Positions 35,110 through 40,436 of a DNA stretch of 40,436 nt are shown one piece after another. The stretch is from Erysipelothrix sp. (GTDB lineage: Bacteria; Bacillota_I; Bacilli_A; Erysipelotrichales; Erysipelotrichaceae). The stretch's first letter is position 1. Each line of letters begins with the position of its first letter. Below the pieces are notes generated by a model, which saw nothing but the letters and a program-made list of their open reading frames with translations, made no database searches and was not told the DNA's origin. Position numbers and translations under genes: made by a program. The stretch lies in the NCBI GenBank assembly GCA_012735275.1, contig JAAYHR010000023.1:1-40436 (forward strand), given 5' to 3'.

Positions 35110-36754
35110 AAAAATCCAGAAAAATATGTTAGTAATTATTTTCTTTTCGATTGCCATCTATGCTTTAGGGACAATCTTTCTCTTCTTTGATACTGAGCGT
35201 AATCAATCGAAAGCAGTTGTTGAGAGTCAAATACAATATATTAGTGCTAATTATGATGAATTATTTGCTGGAGAATTAGAGTTCAAGTTAAATCCAGCTC
35301 TTAGTCAAACACGTATTTCCATTATTGATGAAAGTGGTAAAGTAGTTTATGATAATAGGTTTCCATTAGATAAGATTGAAAACCATAATGATCGACCTGA
35401 AGTTATTGAAGCTCGTTTAAATAAGCAGGGATCCTCAGAGCGTGTTTCTGATAGTGTCTTTAGCTTAACTTACTATCGTGCTAATCTATTAAAAGATGGT
35501 AATATCATTAGAATTGCTATTCCAATTAATTCATTATTTTCAATCCTTAAATTATTAGCACCATTTACAATCTTTACATTAATTTTTATTGCACTACACG
35601 CTATTCTAATGTCACGTAATTTAACGAAGAAGTTAGTTGCTCCAATTGAGAAGGTAGATTTAAAATCTGATTTATCTTCACCATATCCGGAACTAGATCT
35701 TTACTTCCAAGTTATGCGTGATCAAAAACAGCAAACAAATGAACAAAATCAAAGAATATCGCGTCGTAATGATACAATCAATATGATCTTAAATACAATG
35801 CAAGAAGGTTTTCTAATTGTTGATGAAGAATCTAAAGTATTCTTAGCAAATCAAGCATTCTTAAAGTTAATGAATGTGAAAGATTATCAAGTTAAGGATC
35901 CACTGATTCGCTTTATCTCAGATGATAAATTACTAGCTAAGGTTGATCAAGCTCTTGCTGGTAAGTCATCTTCATATAAATATAAGTTAGATAATAAAAC
36001 TTATCAGGTATATATTAGTAATTCAAGTCTATCGAATAAAAATGTAATAATTTTATACTTCGTTGATATATCTTTAGAGTATGAAAATCTTAAGTATCGT
36101 GAAGAGTTCTCAGCAAATGTTAGTCATGAACTAAAAACACCGCTAACAATTATTAAAGGTTTATCAGAACTATTATCTAATGATTTAGTTATGGATAGTG
36201 ATGTCAGTGAATTTGGGTCTAAGATTGAAAATCAATCGAATCGACTTTTAGCAATGATTGATAATATTATTAAGATATCACAGCTTGATGAAGCTAAATC
36301 AAACCTGGTTAAAGAACGTATTAACCTTCGACTATTAATCCTAGATGTTCTTGATCATCTTAAACCGAAGCTTGATGAGAAAGAAATTGTCTTAAATTTA
36401 GAGTTAACTGATATCGATTATTTTGGCAATGTCCAAATGTTAGATGAAATGTTCTATAACTTAATTGATAATGCGATTAAGTATAACCATCAAGCTGGGG
36501 AAATATTTATTAGTTTAGAGCTTCAAGCTAATGAGTTAATCTTTACGATTGTTAATGATGGAAATCCAATTGCATCGAAAGATCGACCATATATATTTGA
36601 TCGCTTTTATGTAACTGATCTTGCTCGTGATAAGAAAGTTGCGGGTACTGGACTTGGTTTATCGATTGTTAAACACATCGTTCTCTATCATGGTGGCCAA
36701 GTAAATCTCTTAGCAGATAGTAAAACAAAGATTCGAGTAATATTACCTAACTAG
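35102..36754 (+). CDS. phoR: Phosphate-starvation sensor histidine kinase PhoR
   Basis: A membrane kinase of 550 residues. First membrane helix about 9-29, extracytoplasmic sensor about 30-145, second helix about 148-170, PAS-like domain about 225-325, HisKA with phosphoacceptor H342 (VSHELKTPLT), and a HATPase domain with N box NLIDNAIKYN, DRFYV and GTGLGLSIVKHIV. Domain order matches Bacillus PhoR. Last gene of the pst-pho operon, followed by a strong terminator. Confidence 0.92.
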   Translation: MRKKIQKNMLVIIFFSIAIYALGTIFLFFDTERNQSKAVVESQIQYISANYDELFAGELEFKLNPALSQTRISIIDESGKVVYDNRFPLDKIENHNDRPEVIEARLNKQGSSERVSDSVFSLTYYRANLLKDGNIIRIAIPINSLFSILKLLAPFTIFTLIFIALHAILMSRNLTKKLVAPIEKVDLKSDLSSPYPELDLYFQVMRDQKQQTNEQNQRISRRNDTINMILNTMQEGFLIVDEESKVFLANQAFLKLMNVKDYQVKDPLIRFISDDKLLAKVDQALAGKSSSYKYKLDNKTYQVYISNSSLSNKNVIILYFVDISLEYENLKYREEFSANVSHELKTPLTIIKGLSELLSNDLVMDSDVSEFGSKIENQSNRLLAMIDNIIKISQLDEAKSNLVKERINLRLLILDVLDHLKPKLDEKEIVLNLELTDIDYFGNVQMLDEMFYNLIDNAIKYNHQAGEIFISLELQANELIFTIVNDGNPIASKDRPYIFDRFYVTDLARDKKVAGTGLGLSIVKHIVLYHGGQVNLLADSKTKIRVILPN

Positions 36755-36775
36755 TTAATAGTTATGGTTATGTAC

Positions 36776-36805
36776 AGGTGCAATACTGTTGTATTGCACC
36801 TTTTT
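36776..36805 (+). terminator. Terminator of the pst-pho operon
   Basis: AGGTGCAATAC (36776-36786), loop TGTT, GTATTGCACCT (36791-36801) and T to 36805: an 11-bp perfect stem. Confidence 0.92.
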
Positions 36806-36814
36806 CTGTCTTAT

Positions 36815-36969
36815 ACACGTTATACTGTGGAAAATTACCAGTATTCAAGTGATAGATATGATAACGTCATTAATGAATTTAAAGTAATTACTTATGTTGT
36901 ACAATTGATTATGATGAAAGTCACATTAAAAACTTAGATGAAAATCATATCTTAGTTAGTGATTATTAA
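36815..36969 (+). pseudogene. Possible short coding remnant
   Basis: This lies in the 318-base gap between phoR and the next gene. One frame reads RYTVENYQYSSDRYDNVINE and FKVITYV; a second frame then reads IDYDESHIKNLDENHILVSD to a TAA at 36967-36969. Together they look like a polar protein tail with one frameshift near 36900-36910. No family recognised and no start signal. The rest of the gap holds the terminator, one copy of the 17-bp motif and a promoter. Confidence 0.25.
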
Positions 36970-36979
36970 ATATTTTTCC

Positions 36980-36996
36980 TTTTACTCTGTAAGTCA
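36980..36996 (+). repeat. Copy C of intergenic motif TTTYACTCTRTAAGTYA
   Basis: TTTTACTCTGTAAGTCA, about 30 bases before the -35 of the exported-protein gene. Part of it, GTAAGT, is mirrored by ACTTAC at about 37010-37015, again giving an inverted-repeat shape. Confidence 0.55.
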
Positions 36997-37025
36997 ACCA
37001 ATAATGTGAACTTACTCACAAGGTC

Positions 37026-37053
37026 TTGAACTACAAAATATGTATGCTATAGT
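37026..37053 (+). promoter_or_regulatory. Promoter of the exported-protein gene
   Basis: -35 TTGAAC (37026-37031), 16-base spacer, -10 TATAGT (37048-37053) with extended TG at 37045-37046. Confidence 0.65.
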
Positions 37054-37090
37054 GTTGGTGTAACCGCATACAGTGGTAAAGGGAGGAAGT

Positions 37091-38194
37091 ATGAAATTAA
37101 GATTAACAGTATTATTAAGTATAACCTTAGTGCTGATATGTAACTCATTCAATTATGTATTGGCAGAAACTCAAAATCATGTATTTATTGAATTGGATGA
37201 GTCAAAGAGTGAAAAATGTTTGATTGAGCCGATGAACTATCAAACAAAGATTAAAGTAAGACACGATCGCTTCAAGTTAAAGTTTACAAGTGATGAAGAT
37301 ATTAAACTTAAGCATTATGTCACCAAGCAAGATCAGGTCTATGATATCTCGGGTCTACTAGCCGATGAATCATTAGTTAGATCAGATTGTACTATTCTTA
37401 ACTTACTTATGAGTGAAAATCTACTCTTAGAGTATATGTCATTAGATGAAGAAGCTGATGAGCTAACTAATATCCTCTTTGATATGTTAGATCAAGGCGT
37501 AAGTGAAGATGAAATTGAAAAAGTCTCAGAAGCAATTGATTTAATCAAGGAGGAGATGACTAATCTTATTAATGATGATCTAATTTATTCATTAGCCTTT
37601 ATAAATGATAAAGATGAAGTATTCACTTATGAATATTCAAGTGCTTATAATGGCATCTTAGTCGGCTTGGATGACAATATCATAAAACTTGATTTTACTA
37701 ATTATCCCAAGTATGATTTACTTATTGAAGAACTAAAGCAAGTATATGAAGATAGTAAGGTATATGTTAATAACAAAGCTAAGTATGAAGTTCTGTCTTA
37801 TGAGAATCTCTATCGTGAGTTTCTCTTAGCTAATAAGACCCTCGCAGATCCTTATACTTATTCAATGGATGAAATTATTAATCAAACAAATAAATTAAAG
37901 CTTGCGCTGGATAATATAGTTCTCGCTCAAGTGGATATTCCCAAAGAAGATAAAGAAAACTTACCAGCTGATTATCCTGATCAAAATGTTAATGTTGATG
38001 AGAAGGGTAAGTTCGATCCAGTTGAACCAATTGTTAAGGAAAAGAATGGAAATAATTTAGTAGAAAAAGAAGTAAGTAAGCAGATTGAACCAAAAACACC
38101 AGAAACTAGTATAGAAGTAAATAGTATCACTTGGATTTTGATTATCTTGTTGAGTTTAGGCTTAATAAGATTATCGAATAGAATTATTGATTAA
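37091..38194 (+). CDS. Exported protein of unknown function with C-terminal membrane anchor
   Basis: Not recognised. N-terminal signal peptide (about residues 1-25, ending near VLAET), then about 270 residues of acidic, largely helical sequence, a charged/proline-containing linker (KEDKENLPADYPDQ, EPKTPETS) and a C-terminal hydrophobic helix (ITWILIILLSLGLIRLS) followed by a short tail NRIID. This is the layout of a protein tethered to the outer face of the membrane by its C-terminus. There is no LPxTG sortase signal and the tail is hardly basic. Two or three cysteines in the first third could form a disulphide. The ATG at 37091 follows GGGAGG; an upstream GTG at 37073 would precede that site. 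It is monocistronic. Confidence 0.7.
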   Translation: MKLRLTVLLSITLVLICNSFNYVLAETQNHVFIELDESKSEKCLIEPMNYQTKIKVRHDRFKLKFTSDEDIKLKHYVTKQDQVYDISGLLADESLVRSDCTILNLLMSENLLLEYMSLDEEADELTNILFDMLDQGVSEDEIEKVSEAIDLIKEEMTNLINDDLIYSLAFINDKDEVFTYEYSSAYNGILVGLDDNIIKLDFTNYPKYDLLIEELKQVYEDSKVYVNNKAKYEVLSYENLYREFLLANKTLADPYTYSMDEIINQTNKLKLALDNIVLAQVDIPKEDKENLPADYPDQNVNVDEKGKFDPVEPIVKEKNGNNLVEKEVSKQIEPKTPETSIEVNSITWILIILLSLGLIRLSNRIID

Positions 38195-38208
38195 ATTATC
38201 CCCCCATT

Positions 38209-38235
38209 AAAAAGGACCTCATCCGAGGTCCTTTT
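38209..38235. terminator. Bidirectional terminator between convergent genes
   Basis: AAAAGGACCTC, loop ATCC, GAGGTCCTTTT, flanked by A and T runs on both sides. It serves the exported-protein gene on the plus strand and ade on the minus strand. Confidence 0.92.
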
Positions 38236-38239
38236 GATT

Positions 38240-40015
38240 TTATTTAAATGTTGGTACTACTTCTTTGTTTAATACGTCGACTATTCCTAGCTCTGACATT
38301 TTGAAGTTTGGAATTACAATTAATGCCATTGCGACTATTCTTAATAGTGGGTTGGCAATTTCTGTTAATCCAAATTGTCTGTTTACTTCTTTCATGCGGT
38401 TAGCTTCTTTAGCAAGGCTAGCTGCATCTTTAGTTGACATTAGTCCACCAACTTTTAACTCTAGTGTGTAAACTACTTCTTGATCGAGAACAGCTGTTTG
38501 TCCTCCACCAACTCTAACTAACTCCTGTGCTGCGACTAGCGCGTTTTCGGGAGTGTCATATACGACTGTTAAGTTATGTGAGTCATGTGAGATTGTTGAA
38601 GCTAGTGTTCCTTTGTCTGATCCAAAGTTTCTAATGATTCCAAGACCAATCTTATCTTTGTGGTGGTGACGGTTGATTACAGCTACAAATTTTAGGTTTG
38701 TATCATGTGAGATATCAATTTTACCATCGATTATTGGTAGTGTTTCTGTCGTCATTTCTGTTAGTGATACTTTTGCATCTGGATAGTTAATGATGTTTAC
38801 TTCAACTTCATTTTCTCTTCCTTCAACATCAATGATGAAGTCGCTTAAGCTTAATTCTTTTGTCGCTACTGAGTTTCTTGTTTCAATTTCAAATTCAGTT
38901 ACTGGGATTTTTTCAATTAGTTTTGTATCTTTCGCAACTAATTTTCCTTCAAAGAATACTGAGCTTGGGTGAATCTTGTTGATATCATCAACTAATAACA
39001 TGTCTGCAATAAAGCCTGGTGCAATTGCTCCTAAGTCTTCTGCGTTTATTTCGCGTCCAATATTATATGAAGCTGCTCTAATTGCATCGATTGGGTGTAA
39101 ACCTGATTCAATTGCGATATTTACAACATCGTTCATATGACCAATGTTTAGAATTTCATCTGATTCACGGTCATCTGTACATAAGCATAGGTTGTCATAG
39201 TAGCGAATCCCTTTAACACCTTCAACGATATCTTTTACGTTTAATGCTAGTGAACTTTGACGTGCATCAACTTTCATACCTTTTCTTAGTTTTTCTAGTG
39301 CATGCCAGCCAACTCTTGTTTCGTGGTCTGTTGTTGGTCCACCAATGATGTATGCTGATAAGTTTCTTCCAATTACGTTTGGAGCATGTCCTTGAATGTA
39401 CATACCTTTTTTCTCAGCTACTTCAATAATATCTAACATACGGTCATTGCCTTCAATTACTCCAACGAAGTCCATTACTTCTGCAAGTCCAACAACACGG
39501 TCATATTGTGCTAGTTCTTCGATTTGTTCTGGTTTGAATTCTGCTCCAGCAAATTCTAAGTCTAGTACTGATGGGACACATGATGGAATATCAACTAGTT
39601 GTCTTTGTGGTAGGCCTTCTGATGCGTCTAGCATGTATTTAACACCTTCAACACCAAATACATTGGCAACTTCATGTGGGTCGGTAACGACCGTTGTAGT
39701 CCCGTGTACGACTGACGCTGATGCGAAGTTTCTTGGGATCATCATACTTGATTCAATATGAACGTGAGCATCGATTAATCCTGGAATTAGGTATTTACCT
39801 TCTCCATCAATAACTTCTTTAACATTGTCTAAACCTTCATTTAGATTTTCACTTTCAACGTGGACAGTAAAGCCATCGTGGATGAATACTGTAGCTGGAT
39901 AAATTTCTCCCGTTATAACGTTTACTAGTTGTACATTAGTAATTGCTGTATCTACTTCAATTCTACCAAGGGCAGCTTGTAGTAGTACTTTTTTATTCTT
40001 TTCTTTTAGTCTCAT
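38240..40015 (-). CDS. ade: Adenine deaminase
   Basis: An amidohydrolase that deaminates adenine to hypoxanthine for purine salvage. Metal-binding motifs include DAHVHIESSMM, VTDPHEVANV, QGHAPNV and CTDDRE; the C-terminal Ade domain has GIIRNFGSDKGTLASTISHDSHNL and VGGGQ. 591 residues is typical. The start follows AGGAGAG. It lies 13 bases after a purine permease gene, forming an uptake-and-conversion pair. Confidence 0.96.
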   Translation of the reverse strand: MRLKEKNKKVLLQAALGRIEVDTAITNVQLVNVITGEIYPATVFIHDGFTVHVESENLNEGLDNVKEVIDGEGKYLIPGLIDAHVHIESSMMIPRNFASASVVHGTTTVVTDPHEVANVFGVEGVKYMLDASEGLPQRQLVDIPSCVPSVLDLEFAGAEFKPEQIEELAQYDRVVGLAEVMDFVGVIEGNDRMLDIIEVAEKKGMYIQGHAPNVIGRNLSAYIIGGPTTDHETRVGWHALEKLRKGMKVDARQSSLALNVKDIVEGVKGIRYYDNLCLCTDDRESDEILNIGHMNDVVNIAIESGLHPIDAIRAASYNIGREINAEDLGAIAPGFIADMLLVDDINKIHPSSVFFEGKLVAKDTKLIEKIPVTEFEIETRNSVATKELSLSDFIIDVEGRENEVEVNIINYPDAKVSLTEMTTETLPIIDGKIDISHDTNLKFVAVINRHHHKDKIGLGIIRNFGSDKGTLASTISHDSHNLTVVYDTPENALVAAQELVRVGGGQTAVLDQEVVYTLELKVGGLMSTKDAASLAKEANRMKEVNRQFGLTEIANPLLRIVAMALIVIPNFKMSELGIVDVLNKEVVPTFK

Positions 40016-40028
40016 ACTCTCTCCTTTT

Positions 40029-40436
40029 TTATACTAGGCCTGATGTTGCGAAGTATAGTGTTGGTATAGCTAGTAGGTACATTCCAAGGTGAACTTCTTT
40101 TCCTTTTCCTGTTGCTACTTTAATAAAGATATCAGATAAGATTCCTGATGAAAGTCCGCTTGCTATTGATCCTGTAAAGATTGTAAACATAATCATAACA
40201 AATGGTCCAAGTGCGTTTTCGAAGTTTGAGAAGTCGATGTCTTTGAATCCTTGGATCATTAAGAATCCAACAAAGATTAGTGCAGGTCCTGTTGCTGCAT
40301 TTGGAATAATTACAAATAGTGGTGCTAAGAATGCTGATAGGATAAATAGGATTGATGTTACAACACTTGTAAATCCTGATTTCCCTCCAGCTTCAACGCC
40401 GGCACTTGATTCAACGAATGTTGTAATAGTAGTACA
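40029..40436 (-). CDS. AzgA/PbuG-type purine permease, C-terminal part, cut by window edge
   Basis: 135 codons are visible; the 5' end lies beyond the window. It reads TTITTFVESSAGVEAGGKSG (the conserved TS.ITS.ES..G...GG.[TS]G block of the AzgA branch of the NCS2 family), then hydrophobic helices. The frame is open to the edge. Pairing with ade suggests adenine or hypoxanthine uptake. Confidence 0.88.
   Translation of the reverse strand, partial: CTTITTFVESSAGVEAGGKSGFTSVVTSILFILSAFLAPLFVIIPNAATGPALIFVGFLMIQGFKDIDFSNFENALGPFVMIMFTIFTGSIASGLSSGILSDIFIKVATGKGKEVHLGMYLLAIPTLYFATSGLV

Overview
The window is AT-rich bacterial DNA that I read as coming from a low-GC Bacillota, possibly a lineage close to the Mollicutes (Erysipelotrichia-, Haloplasma- or Acholeplasma/Izemoplasma-like). 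Three things suggest this. Bacillus-type gene clusters are present but compacted (tmk-holB-ricT-rsmI; mnmG-rsmG-noc-soj-spo0J). Genes are tightly packed with start/stop overlaps. TGA is almost absent as a stop codon: only mutL uses it. The genetic code is the standard one, because intact genes encode Trp with TGG. No tRNA, rRNA, insertion sequence, prophage or CRISPR array was found.

Region 1 (1-8 kb) is deoxynucleotide synthesis. A class I ribonucleotide reductase lies on the plus strand; its ATP-cone sits on NrdB instead of NrdA. It converges with a minus-strand operon encoding a membrane-anchored DUF4430 protein, an ECF-type S component and the cobalamin-dependent class II reductase NrdJ. 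I infer that this operon pairs B12 capture with the B12-requiring enzyme. Two decayed genes lie here: a DUF2785 gene with a one-base frameshift at the left edge, and a DUF4261 gene with two stops and a frameshift between the reductase units.

Region 2 (8-20 kb) is core housekeeping: thymidylate kinase, DNA polymerase III delta prime, RicT/YaaT, RsmI, MetRS, then MnmG, RsmG, a Noc-like ParB without the N-terminal membrane helix, ParA, ParB and an SGNH hydrolase. A roughly 200-nt leader that looks structured precedes mnmG.

Region 3 (20-26.5 kb) runs mutS-mutL-miaA-tcdA and ends with an ArsR/SmtB-family metal sensor carrying a complete alpha-5 metal site.

Region 4 (26.6-30.4 kb) is a siderophore importer in YclNOPQ order. 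A 16-bp perfect palindrome overlaps its promoter, and a 38-codon gene is translationally coupled to the first permease.

Region 5 (30.4-36.8 kb) is a complete phosphate-starvation unit, pstS-pstC-pstA-pstB-phoU-phoP-phoR, behind an 11-bp-phased PHO box. PstS is circularly permuted relative to the usual order.

Region 6 (36.8-40.4 kb) holds a gene remnant, an exported protein of unknown function with a C-terminal membrane anchor, and a minus-strand purine salvage unit (AzgA-type permease, cut by the window edge, then adenine deaminase).

A 17-bp motif, TTTYACTCTRTAAGTYA, occurs in three separate intergenic regions and is the clearest repeated signal not explained by the genes.
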